A DNA stretch of 64,000 nucleotides. Source: Phoma sp. XZ068. Lineage: Eukaryota > Ascomycota > Dothideomycetes > Pleosporales > Didymellaceae. The notes below the pieces were generated by a model. That model did not search any database, was not told the origin of the DNA, and worked only from the letters and a program-made list of their open reading frames with translations. Below, piece by piece: positions 53,659 through 64,000 of this stretch. The position numbers were made by a program, and so were the translations under genes. The stretch covers positions 1,364,001 through 1,428,000 of the forward strand of contig RBKR01000002.1 in the NCBI GenBank assembly GCA_004835665.1, written 5' to 3'. Within the stretch, counting starts at the first letter, position 1; each line of letters begins with the position of its first letter.

Positions 53659-54284
53659 GGAAAGATGTAGGAATTGCAGATGGTGGATATGTAGGAGCAT
53701 GTGTGGAACAACTCAGCACCGGTCTATAATGTGTGCACAATGATGGAGGAAACATTGTCCTTATAGCGAGCATGGGGCTGGACCAAAGAGGTCCTAGGAA
53801 TAGACATGATACATGCGACTTTCGAGATGCGTAAAGAGCGTTCAATTTTCCGAGTCATCATGACCCTCGTTTTCCCTATGTTAATCGAGACTCTTTTGCT
53901 TTGTGATGTATTTGAATTCTTCTTCGCGACCATATCGCCTCGGTCCACTTCGGCCTACCTGCTCCGACCAGCCTCTCGGTCGCAGGCCCCTCCATCCTCC
54001 GTGCAGTACGCAGCACATCCCAATCCAGCATTTGAGCCGCGCAAATGACCGAATAACGTCATTGCTTGGGTCCCACCAACACTGCTCACGCGCAGTTTGT
54101 CCGCTGCACCGAGGCTTCGACTCGCAGACGGCGACGAATCGCAAATCGCCCCAGTGGATTTCGTAAGCGGAGCAATACAGACTTGGGCCAGAAGCAAGAT
54201 ACTGCGCAGGCGACTGCGGTCTTGTACGCCTAATACGGGCTGATAGCAGAATTGATGGGGGGATTTGGCAGAATTTCACATGAC
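53659..54284. other. Intergenic region, no gene seen
   Basis: 626 bp between the DBP5 stop and the first possible peroxidase start. It includes the DBP5 3' flank and the peroxidase promoter. Nothing else recognised. Confidence 0.5.
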
Positions 54285-54743
54285 ATGATCCGAGCGGCGA
54301 GATTTAGTGCCCCGCGCATCGCGACAGGTGTGAGACGAGGTGCGCGGGAGCGACGGCTTATAACGACTCTGTCCTGCCATACTGCGAATACATTTTCGCG
54401 ACGGACTATTTCAGCACACACATCTATACGCACCTTTCGGAACACTGCAATCATGGCTTCAGCAACTAGCTTCTACGACTTCAAGCCCAAGGACAGTATG
54501 TTTACGCTCCCCGCCTCCTCGCTGCTGCGCCCAGCACACCGCCCACCCTCGCAAGTTGCTGTACTGTAGCCCAGCTAACACCCTCCAGAGCGCGGCACCG
54601 AGTACCCCCTCTCGCAGCTCAACGGCAAGGTCGTCCTCGTCGTCAACACAGCCTCCAAGTGCGGCTTCACGCCGCAATTCGCAGGCCTCGAGAAGCTCTA
54701 CAAGGACCTCAAGGCGCAGTACGGCGACAAGTTCGAAATTATC

Positions 54744-54775
<32 letters not shown>

Positions 54776-55151
54776 CCCGGGCAGCAACGACGACATCCAG
54801 GAGTTCTGCCAGCTGAACTACGGTGTTTCGTTCCCTGTCTTGGGTAAAATCGATGTACGTACCCCTCCTGTACCCCTCCAAGCCTCCACGAGTAGCCTTG
54901 CAGATTACAAGACGTTAGCGAGATACGAATGAGAGCTAACGCATGGTTTTTAGGTCAACGGCGACAAGGCAGACCCCACCTTCGAATGGCTGAAGAACGA
55001 GAAGCCCGGCCTCATGGGCCTGAAGCGCGTCAAGTGGAACTTTGAGAAGTTCCTTGTTGGCAAGGACGGCAAGGTCAAGGGCCGCTGGGCCAGCACCAAG
55101 AAGCCCGAGGACCTGAAGGCGGATATTGTCAAGGAGCTCGAGGCAAAATAA
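54285..55151 (+). CDS. Glutathione peroxidase-like thiol peroxidase, with two possible starts
   Basis: Core exons 54453-54495, 54589-54854 and 54954-55151, introns 93 and 99 nt; 168 aa from the ATG at 54453 (MASATSFYDF). The same open frame extends upstream to ATG 54285, adding 56 residues rich in Arg and Ser/Thr with almost no acids (MIRAARFSAPRIATGVRR...), a convincing mitochondrial presequence. The peroxidatic cysteine is C39 in NTASKCGFTPQF (numbered from the short start), with FPCNQFGGQDPG (C70) and C88 in QEFCQLNYG as resolving-type cysteines; no selenocysteine. Fungal Hyr1/Gpx3 homologues reduce peroxides using thioredoxin and sense oxidants for AP-1-like factors. Alternative starts could give cytosolic and mitochondrial forms. 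The core call is firm. Confidence 0.9.
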
Positions 55152-56191
55152 ATGCATGCAACCCGAACAGGGAAGGGGAGGGATATGCAGCAAAAGAAGG
55201 GAGAAAATGGAGAGAGGAGCTATGATACCACAATTTACATAGGTTAGGATGAGTGCTAATGAGTTATGTGCTTGTTTAAGTCGTCCGGTCTTGTTGAATC
55301 TACGATGGAGCGTGTGTGCATTTCGTTGCTTTCTGATATCTAGTCTAGGTGACGACGCTCTACGGCTGTGAGACAGCTTGTTGCACGTCGCTAATAGTGA
55401 CATTGTGCCCACCTGGAACAGTACCCATCGATATATTTACTGATGCTGATAGTCACAAGAGTGACCAGCTTCCTCGGCAGCATTCGGAGATACAACGGCC
55501 GCATGGTAAGAGCTGCCCAGTTATCACTGTTGCAGCAGCAAGGTGTGCATGTTATGCAGTGTGTAGCATGAGGTAGTCACAAAAGGAGGTACCGGGTTTG
55601 ATCTAACAATAACAATTCTTTTAAAAGCACTATCTACAAACAAGCGGTTGCAGAATGTCATCTCTCCCTGAGGAGAGCGAGCAGTACAGCCTGCGCACCA
55701 ATACATGGTTGACCTGTCAGCCTGGTCGTCTAAGTTACCAACTGATACAGCTCCTAGCAATAAAACAAATAACCACCAACTCCATCAAGCATCAATACAA
55801 TCTGATCAATCTAGGATCACCCACGTCTACACTCATGCCATTCCTGATGCAATGAGCGGGACCACTGTCCCTATACCCCGAAGGGCAAGCTAGCTAGCTC
55901 TCGCGCAGCGCGCTCAAGCGATCCGGCAGTCCATGGTATCCAGTCCACGGCAGGGACAAATCCTGTGGGTAATCCTCCAGGGAAGGGCATCCATCCGGCA
56001 TGTGGGAAGTCAACATCCGCAAGGGCGGGAGATCCATCCAGGCATGGGAGAAACGCAGCAAAAAGCTAAGCATGTAGGGTACAAACATGCCCAGCTGTGG
56101 GGAAAAAAGGCTAGTCGAGAAGATCCGGGGCGCGAAACAAACCTTGCTCAGGCGTCGAGCAGACCGGAGTCTACTGTTCTTTGAGCTTCAT
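55152..56191. other. Intergenic region between convergent genes
   Basis: About 1.04 kb between the peroxidase stop and the C2H2 gene's stop. No gene seen; short frames only. Confidence 0.5.
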
Positions 56192-57917
56192 TCAGCCGCC
56201 GTAGCTGCTTCGGAACTTTGTGCTGATATCGTGCAGCGCCATGACGTCTTGGCTGAGCTTGAGGTCGTCGGACAGCTCATTGGGACCAGTGAGGTTGGTC
56301 AAGAAGTCAATAATGTGCTGCTTCTTGCTGATGAAGTCATTTGCGAGCTGGTCACGGCGCTGCTGGAGCTGTTGCTCGGCAGTGAGCTTGATGACCTTCT
56401 GGCGCTTCTCGCTCAGATCCTCAGTAGGAGCCTTGCGCTTGCGGGACACAGGCTTGCGCTGTGCTTGGCCTTGCATGGTAGGAGGGGAGGGTTCGGTGGT
56501 CGGACCTTCAAACTGGTGGACGCGCTTCATGTGGTCGAATAGGTTGTAGCGGCGGGGGAAGCCGTGTCCAGGCACAGCACGCTCACAGTCCTGGAAGTGG
56601 CAGAGATGAGGCCTGGCACCGTGTCCGTGCATACCGTGCGCCTCACGCTCGTGACGGAGCAAGCAGGCAGTGGAGGAGAACTGCACGCCAACGCAAGTCT
56701 TCTTGTTGCAACGGAATGGCTTCAGGTGCGAGTCGACGTACTTGTCGTAGTTGCACTTAAGAGGTGTAGGCTTGTGGGTGCAGCCAGGCTTGCCTTCCTC
56801 GGGGCAGTGGTACTTGCCATCCTTGTCGGGCCCTTGCTGATAGAGAACGTGGCTGCGAGCGACCTTGGTGCGCTCCTCCTCGAGCTTAGCCTCGGTTGCG
56901 TCAATAGGGGATTGAACATCCTCGTGGCCATTTAGAGACTGGGGTGCAAGAGAGGTGGAAGTGCTCTCCTCTGTATCATTCCTGCTTGCTGTCAGTATTT
57001 ATAACGATTTACTTTCGCTTGACTTACCTCTGTTCAAGGTACTGTGACTGTTCGAAGTCGACAGCCTGAGGCAGCTGGACGCTGGCTGTGCTGGTCGGAG
57101 AAGCAACGAAGGCGTTGAAGCCAGCATCGTTCGAGGAGGTGCGCCTCGATGCTTGCTGTGCCGTGTAGGATGACGAGCTGCGTACGGGGGTGGGACGAAC
57201 GTTGCTCCACTGACGCTGAGCCGGTGCTGCGGTATTGAACATCGTGTCGTTCGCGTCTGTAGGGTAGGATGTGAAGTTGTACGAGTTGGTCTGGAACTGT
57301 GCATCGACGGGAGCCCAGATGTTGACGGCAGGTGTTGCGTTGAATCGCGAGGCGTTCGAGGTTGGGTAGAGGGGGAAGTCCTGCCCAGTAGAGTAGTTAG
57401 CAAATCCCATGGATCCATCCTGGGCATCCCAGGCAGCGGGAAGTTGCATCTGGTTCATATCCTGGAAGGCGTTGTAGCTGTCAGAGCTCATTGATGGCGA
57501 GTAGATGTCGCTGCCAACAAAGTGAGCACCCATCGTGCTCTGGCTGTCCTGGGTGTAGGGCTGTGGTCTCTTGGTTCCGCGCCGGCTTGCGCTAGATTGG
57601 CTCTGATATGCGCTATCCATGCTGCACTGGGAGGCAGTATCCTTAAAGTCAAAGTGCTCAGTGCTGTGCATGTCCTGGAAGTCTGAAGAAAAAGAAAAGT
57701 CCTGTCCAGAACCAAGGGGTGTGGGAATGTCCTTCCTCCACTCAGTGATGTTTGAGATATAGAAAGCAGCCTCCGGTGGTGAGTCGAAGAGTGATTCGCT
57801 GAACTCAGGGGTTAGTGCCTAAACCAAATCGCAATGTGTAGTAAAACAAGATCATGACAAATGAAAGCGCCGTGTTAGTAGAACCAGATCAGTCGAGCCT
57901 ACAGACAATATTAGCAT
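56192..57917 (-). CDS. C2H2 zinc-finger protein; 5' end tentative
   Basis: Firm exons are 57818-57028 and 56981-56192, joined over a 46-nt intron (56982-57027, GTAAGT...GCAG), giving 526 codons. Exon 57818 starts at an acceptor (TTTAG) with no ATG upstream in frame, so a 5' exon is needed. A candidate is ATG 57917-57903 (MLILS) with donor GTAGGC, which keeps frame, but this is weak. The N-terminal part is Ser/Gln-rich (SESLFDSPPEAAFYISNITE). Exon 3 holds a Cys-rich finger region with CNYDKYVDSHLKPFRC, CVGVQFSSTACLLRHEREAH, and HLCHFQDCERAVPGHGFPRR ending in HMKRVH. A basic KRKAP segment and helical tail follow. It is probably a nuclear regulator with unknown targets. Confidence 0.75.
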
Positions 57918-60900
57918 TTGAACCACATAGTTGACAAGGGCATACGCACCGAGTATGTCCAGTGACGTATGCTGATACAGCCAGGTCGAGAGTCGTATCC
58001 AGGAGTACATTGGCGAGCTGTAGATTAGGTGTCCTGGGCGTCCAGTAGTTGTATGCTCAGTTGGATAATGTCGACGCGGTCCTTTGAGCAACCAGTGGAA
58101 AGAAGGTCCGTGATACGATCCCAGCAAGAACGTGGTGGCCTTCCACTCCCTTCAACACCACATCAAGTCAGTTTCGACGATCAAATGAGGTTGGGTAGAC
58201 AGGATAGGCAATCTTCAGCCTTCTGTACGTACTTTGTCCCTCTCCAAATTGCTCCAAACAAGTGACGCTGCGTGGTCAAGTCCACTGCAGTTAGCATCCA
58301 TGGGGAGTGCGGGGCAGGCATCCTGAGTATCGATATTCCAGGAGGCTAAGTCCATAGGCAATTCTAGCGGCATAATCCAGGTTGTGGCAACCTTCCTTGG
58401 TGCGAGTGTCCAGTAACGGCAGGGTCGAATGTTGCATAGCTAAGTTGAACAAGAACATAATTGAACGACTTTGCTGATGCGTGTTGCATGTCTACGTGTA
58501 TTGCTTGGCACTGCGGCATGGCAGACGGTGTCGGATGATCCGCGGCCGGAAGCGAGAACCGCCCCGTGTCATTCACTGAGATCCACGATGTGTTCACCGA
58601 CTTTTCGAAAGCTCTAATTTTGAAGCTCCGAACTCGGCGCACCGAGAGATCGAATTGTCGAGCCTACGAGCGCTGTGCTGCTCAGGTGCTGTGTCTACGT
58701 GTATTCGCACTCCTGGGCTGAATCCTGGGGGGGAAATTGAACCATTGCTGCCCGAGGAACGGGATGAGCAAGGGTATCCATCTGGAAATCCATGGAAACG
58801 GAGAAACCTCTGGGAAAGTGTCCTGTGGAACGGCTGTCCATGTGGAGTCCTGTAGCCTGGATTGCTAGATGGCGGCAGAAACAAAATAACAAGAACTGCG
58901 AAAACAATACATGATTTTATAGCAACATAGTGTGTATAGTAAAAGCAGCAAAGCAAGCAATCAAACAGAACAACAGGGGAAAAGACCGTTGGGCAGTAAG
59001 TACCTGGTAAAGGCTCCGTCTGGGCTCCGAATTGTCATCCTGAGCGAGGGCTCTGGTTTTCTTATTGTTGTGATAAAAGGTTTGGTGATTTGCCGCACGA
59101 ATCTTGTGTCGTAGTTACGGTGCAAATAATGGCAGTTGTGGTCGAGTATGGTGTAGTGGAGGTGAGGAGGTGAGGGGAAAAGAGTAGAACAAATGTGGGC
59201 AGGAGATGCTGACCGGTTCGCTTCCTGGGCAAGAAGTGACAACGCAGCAGCTGTAACCAAATCCCGGCTAGCGTCCAAACTTGATACGATATGAGGCCAT
59301 CCTTCGTCCAAAATCCTGCTGCAGTCCACGGTCCCTCGGCTCGTCGAAACAGATTGGTTGAAAATTCGCGCCCGGCTCGAGGGGCAGTCACACCCTTATG
59401 TCCCTGCGCAGACCGGCCACGTAAGAGGGGTCCCCCCTCCTCGAGAAGGGCCGTGACGGTACGCGCTGCTCGGCGATAGGTTCGTGATATTCACGGGAAG
59501 AAAGGCAATCCCTTCCAGTTTGAAATGCTGCGGACTAGGGCCGTGTCGCACTTGTTCTGCTCGGGACCGAAATGCGGAAGGGATCACCGGTGACGGACCG
59601 TCGACCGCGCCGTGGGGATGCGGCTCGAGAACTGCGCCAACAAACCAGCCAACCCGCCAACTTCGATTCCTGTGCACGTATGAGGGGCCAACACGGACTG
59701 ATTTCTCGCTGTGCATCAGATCTGCAAACACAGATGTGCGGCGGAGCAAAGCCGCCGCCGACAATTTGCCGTTCAAGAATTGCGACATTGGCGGGTGAAG
59801 TTTGATGCGGTATTGCAAGGATCGATTAATGAGAGCTCATTTGAGATTGCTTCTTTCCCAGCCGGTCCGAACTATCTAATCACTCACCAAGGTTCATCTC
59901 TCTTTACAACAGAATGCAAGTGGTGGTGTCTACAACACAAATCAAGTTGACAGTCCTCAATGACATGGTGTTCGTAGGTGTGGAACATGAAGTGGCACGA
60001 CCACTTACCGGCGCCAGCTTCTCGTACGTTTTGTCGTACCAAAGCGTCGGCGGCTGTGCTTGAACCACCTCATACTTCCGGTTGATACCAACAAAAGCAT
60101 GACAGGACGTTGGGAGAACAAAGCCTTTGTTCCTACAAGGGTCTTGTGCCAAGCCTTGTGTGGAGCGCAAAATACATCACATCATCGTAAGAGTCGCTAT
60201 TCTGTCATCTGTTAGCGCTTGCTCAAAAGAAATTTTATGCAAACAAAGATGGTTGAGTTATATCAGATAGGAGCGAAAGACGTTGCTGATTTGTTTCCAC
60301 AATGGCCTAGTAGACCTTCGGCTGAACTATGCTTATGAAAGTGGTATCATCATATAAGGGTGTGTTGTTGATAGGAGAGAAAAAAAAGTTAACGTACCTT
60401 GATAGTTGTGCATGGTGTCTTGATTCATTATGAATGCCTACCCATCACGTTGACTGGTGGATGCAAGAACCAGACGGCTACGCGCCGTCGGAATGTTCGC
60501 GCCTTAGGGGTGATCGCGGGATGATCGCACACCTCCCATTTCAGGACTCGAGTGGAAGAGAGGCCGTCGTTCGTCGCTCGGCAAAGGCCAGGAACGAAAG
60601 GTTCGCGCCGGTCCAGCGTGTCCCTGAAGATCGCTGACCGAAAGGCAAATTGCTGCCCAACTGTGAGCCGTACCTCGCAGCCCGTCTCCTTTCGACTGCT
60701 TTGCGACCACGGCGATTCATCCGAAATCTTCTTGAATCAAGGACATGTTAGTTGTGATCGGCAGATCTTGTTATCGGAAAGCTGTGAAACTTCCAGGAGT
60801 TGCAAATGGCGTGCAAAGTGGTGCACATGATGGAGGTGGCTTGAAAGAAGGGAACAAAATCTGCAGAAAACATGTGTCGCTACTCGGCGAAGGCGAAACC

Positions 60901-61912
60901 CACCCGCCGACGGTAAGTACCTTTGCTTGGCATTTGATGACATCACCTTGAGGCACCCCCACCCCTCTTAGTGGATGATCAAGAGGATAATAAGAAGGCT
61001 TCTTGCGACTCTATTCTCGCAAAGAAAGCGGTGATCCACAAAACATTTGTGCAACAACACTAACTTGAGGGCATGAAAAATGACATCAGGGGATTGCGCG
61101 ATGGCTCAAAGAACACATGCATTCGTCATGAACAATGGGTCTGCAGCGGAAGAACTGTCGGAGAGGACTTGAGATCTAACTACGACGAAGCTGCTCTCGA
61201 ACGAACTTCAGCCGCCATCATTGTACTTGTCTTCAGATAAGCCAGAAACCCGCACCACTCCACTCCAATCATGTCGTCTCAAACTCCGCATTGTCATCGC
61301 CCACACTGTCAGTCGGCCCGGATCCGCTTCGCATCTGATTTGCATGAGCAGTTAGCGCGATCGTGTTAATTCTCCTTACAGTAACTCTTCGATCGCTTGT
61401 CGAGGTCTATGAGGCTCACGAAAGACCGTTGTAGTGTCATCGGTCGAAGCTAGAGCTTCCGAAAGCACCAGGGCTGCGTTTGGGTTGAGAATCGAGTATT
61501 GTAAGTTCAGAAAGGCTGCTTTTAGTAAGCGTCGAATAGATCTCAGGTCCCTTTCCAGTCTCCAATTCGTCGAGGCCTGCTACGGCCCTGCGATTAGAAA
61601 GCGTGTCAGGTGTTCTCGCTCATATCATGTCATTGCTCTCAGAGTTCCCCAGGGTCCAGCAGCGTGGTAGAGTGCGGGGAAGCGACACCCCATCATTGAT
61701 TGGTACGATCACGCATTGTCTGCGTAATGCGCGAATGACACGCGATCTAAGGTTCTCCTGGGCCGCTTCTGCTCAGCTCGAGAGGGGTTTATCTACGACG
61801 GCTTCTCCTCTCATTGTGTCATCTTTGTCCATTCACAAGACTACACACATCTCCGACTCCTAGCTCAATCGCCCCAAAGTAATATATCAAGTGCACGTAC
61901 GATCGAGTTCAA
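57918..61912. other. About 4 kb without a recognisable gene
   Basis: Upstream of the C2H2 gene (minus) and of the small conserved gene at 61913 (plus), so both promoters lie here. I scanned both strands and found only short frames with no family features or consistent splicing. It may hold a long 5' leader with upstream exons of the C2H2 gene or noncoding transcripts. No transposon features noticed. Confidence 0.45.
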
Positions 61913-62410
61913 ATGCCTTCTCCATTCCACCAAAAGTACTCCAGCCAAAGCCACAGGGTTTTTGGCGACTCCACCGTTCCACCCATGCCTGAAGCTCCTA
62001 AGGATGACGCCCAGCGCCGGGGTTCAGATAGCTCCATGACAGAGCCGTCTTCTCCAGATGCACGCCGTAGGGTATGTCGAACCTCATTACCAACCAGTTC
62101 CGCAACGCCCGTTCATTAACACCACCCAGTCATCTGCTGCTCAGCGATTCGGCAATCTTGAGATGCTCAAGCGACCTACCGACCAAGCCAGCGCTGAGAG
62201 ACGTGCGTCGCTGCACGACGCATACGGAAAGTCAGGCTTCTTTGGTACCATGTGGAACAAGTAGGTCCACTATCCTTTACCTCTTGTACCGTAGCATTGA
62301 CATTGTGCAGCTTCACCCGCGGCCCATCTGGAAGCCCTCCAGCCGCACCCAAGGCTGCTGCACCAAAGGTCAGCGAGCCCCGGGATATCACAACCTTACG
62401 AGGAGAGTAA
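61913..62410 (+). CDS. Small conserved fungal protein of unknown function
   Basis: Exons 61913-62071, 62130-62260 and 62311-62410; introns 58 nt (GTATGT...CCCAG) and 50 nt (GTAGGT...TGCAG); 129 aa. All three joins keep frame. The protein is polar, without signal peptide or membrane helix: MPSPFHQKYSSQSHRVFGDS, then SSAAQRFGNLEMLKRPTDQA, RRASLHDAYGKSGFFGTMWN, and a Pro/Ala-rich end. RRASLHD fits a basophilic-kinase phosphorylation site. I recall similar short fungal proteins with a SSAAQRFGNLE-like block and a Trp near the end, but no named function. The splice pattern makes the gene convincing. Confidence 0.72.
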
Positions 62411-62920
62411 ACTATTCCCTACCATCTCAATCTCTGAGTAGAGGATGGTTCATCTGCCAAATGCGATTGTCATGTAAACAGCATTTCCATTGTCTTTGTG
62501 GCAAGGGCGCTGGTTAGGCGTTGCAAATAACTACGTACAATATGTTTTAATTAGTTTCCAATCAATTGACACCAGCCCTCATGTATCGACTGAAATGATC
62601 ATCTACATGAAGTGTTGGCACGTTTACATGGAGTGTGGGTATGAGCACTGGGCATTGCGGGGAGGATGGAGCTAACGATTGGTTCGCTGCGACTTTGAGA
62701 ACGGTGACGTTGCTTCCATCTCGACAACCGCAATAATAACAACAGATCTGCAAAACTCGTCGAAGTGAATACCTTCGCTCAAAATTGTGCAGCATCACAC
62801 CGCGCCACTCAGTCAGTCCTCCATCCTCGGCCCTGGTCTCAGTGTTGGACTCGGAGCTCCCGTACCTCGGAAGCCACATTGGCTTCGCAAAGCATCGAGG
62901 CAGTCAAGCAGTAATACACA
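62411..62920. other. Intergenic region, no gene seen
   Basis: 510 bp containing the 3' flank of the small conserved gene and the USE1 promoter. Confidence 0.55.
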
Positions 62921-63886
62921 ATGGCCACTGTCCGGTCACGATCGCCATCAGGGTTTCCTGATCCGACGCCAATAAATCTGAGTCGACTGTTATCAAGGCT
63001 CGAGCACACTGTCCTTGTCGAGCCCTCACCGCAGCTCAGGAAGTCACCCTACGAACGGGCACGCGTTAGTGCCGTAAGTCCTCATGCGCACCACTTACTG
63101 AGAAGTGTCCGGCTGACTGAATCTATACAGAATATCGAGCACGCACGCACTCTCCTCCTCAACCTCGAACATTCAGCTTCCACATTGCCTTCTAAATCCA
63201 AAAAGTCGGCGCTGCAAGCAGACTTGCAGCAAAAGCGCGAAACGATCAAGCAACTTAATCAACGAATATACGAGCTCAATCAACTGGACGATACAGAGTC
63301 AGAGCCTTCGGTAGATTCTGACGACGATGACGAAGATCAGTTCCCCTCGTACGCACCGAGAGTCAGGGCAGACGAGGGCATCGACATCACGTCAAAAGAG
63401 GGAGAGGGAAACGAGGCACTGCATAATGCTGCGAGAAACTTGACTTCGCAGATGCGACGGAGAGGGCAAGCAGCAGAAGCCGAGGGGACACAGGCCGCCT
63501 CAGGAACCACTCGGTTCCCCTCCAAAGCCACTACAACGACTGGCGATCCTTCGTTGGCACAAACAGAAGCGCTCCTGTCGCACGATCGCAATGAACAAGA
63601 GAATCTTACAGAGAGTCTCCTGGAGATGGCGAAGCAACTTAAGGCACAATCGATACACTTTGGCAATACCCTTGAAAGCGACAAGGGCGTTGTGGACCGA
63701 GCAGTATCAGGTTTGGACAAGAACCAAATCAACATGGATGCTGCCAGTCAGAGAATGGGTACATTAAGACGCATGACGGAAGGCAAGGGCTGGTGGGATC
63801 GCATGAAGCTTTACGCCATGATCGGCGGGCTTTGGTTGCTGGCGTTTCTCATCGTCTTCGTGGGGCCCAAGATACGGTTTGGGTAA
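62921..63886 (+). CDS. USE1: ER SNARE protein Use1
   Basis: Exons 62921-63073 and 63131-63886, intron 63074-63130 (57 nt, GTAAGT...TACAG, in frame without a stop); 302 aa after splicing. Use1 is the Qc-type SNARE of the ER used in Golgi-to-ER retrograde fusion with Ufe1, Sec20 and Sec22. The start (INLSRLLSRLEHTVLVE), SPYERARVSA joined to NIEHARTLLLNLEH, an acidic middle, the SNARE-like heptad region (LTESLLEMAKQLKAQSIHFG, ESDKGVVDRAVSGLDKNQIN) and a C-terminal tail anchor (LYAMIGGLWLLAFLIVFVG) match fungal homologues. The SNARE motif lies just before the anchor, as expected for a tail-anchored protein. Confidence 0.9.
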   Translation: MATVRSRSPSGFPDPTPINLSRLLSRLEHTVLVEPSPQLRKSPYERARVSAVSPHAHHLLRSVRLTESIQNIEHARTLLLNLEHSASTLPSKSKKSALQADLQQKRETIKQLNQRIYELNQLDDTESEPSVDSDDDDEDQFPSYAPRVRADEGIDITSKEGEGNEALHNAARNLTSQMRRRGQAAEAEGTQAASGTTRFPSKATTTTGDPSLAQTEALLSHDRNEQENLTESLLEMAKQLKAQSIHFGNTLESDKGVVDRAVSGLDKNQINMDAASQRMGTLRRMTEGKGWWDRMKLYAMIGGLWLLAFLIVFVGPKIRFG

Positions 63887-63943
63887 CTCTACAGCAACAA
63901 TATATCTGAACATCATTCAGTCAATATCAACTTTTCCACTTAC

Positions 63944-64000
63944 GGTGTCTCCGGCGTACACAGCCTCTGCGGCCTTACCAAGTGCAGATGCGATCGCAAA
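63944..64000 (-). CDS. Possible internal exon of a gene entering from the right edge
   Basis: On the minus strand the last 57 bases read FAIASALGKAAEAVYAGDT and end exactly at a GTAAGT donor (63938-63943). A CTGA branch and TTCAG acceptor follow within about 40 nt, which would place the next exon against the USE1 3' end. This is suggestive only; too little sequence is visible to name a gene. Confidence 0.25.

Overview
This window is nuclear DNA of a filamentous ascomycete. Genes carry many short GT-AG introns, several exactly 46 nt long. The families present are fungus-specific: a Zn2Cys6 and a copper-fist regulator, an APSES/ankyrin regulator, a SUN-family wall protein, LysM and hevein-type chitin binders, an Egh16-like surface protein, mannosyltransferase MNN9 and BZZ1. 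The overall picture fits Pezizomycotina. Dothideomycetes is my best guess, from general feel rather than a decisive marker.

Layout. 1-7.1 kb: housekeeping genes (a mitochondrial-type protein cut by the left edge, MNN9, a DUF202 membrane protein, a DMT-type transporter), with two minisatellites between them. 7.9-14.5 kb: accessory stretch with a truncated membrane-protein ORF, then a same-strand pair of a class III aminotransferase and a Zn2Cys6 regulator. 14.7-21.4 kb: conserved block of PP2A activator, MBP1-like regulator, NDUFB7 (divergent from MBP1) and a 4CL-like acyl-CoA synthetase ending in a PTS1-like AKL. 21.4-28.2 kb: sparse, with a CorA-like gene whose reading frame does not join cleanly, a decayed ORF with five internal stops, and an F-box gene. 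28.2-35.1 kb: chitin-related locus made of a four-LysM secreted protein, a LysM plus three-hevein protein with a probable frameshift, a NucA/NucB-like module and the wreck of a class V (GH18, killer-toxin-like subgroup) chitinase that lost most of its catalytic domain. 37.0-47.2 kb: Egh16-like protein, EFM7-type methyltransferase, copper-fist regulator and SUN protein. 48.8-57.8 kb: BZZ1 and DBP5 (divergent), glutathione peroxidase, C2H2 regulator. After about 4 kb without a recognisable gene come a small conserved protein and the SNARE USE1.

Exon joins were worked out by eye from splice signals, frame and family expectation; no transcript evidence was available. The most unusual part is 28-35 kb, where secreted chitin-binding proteins, a possible secreted nuclease module and a broken chitinase sit together, partly decayed. 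Many long open frames, especially antisense to GC-rich genes, are shadows and were left out.
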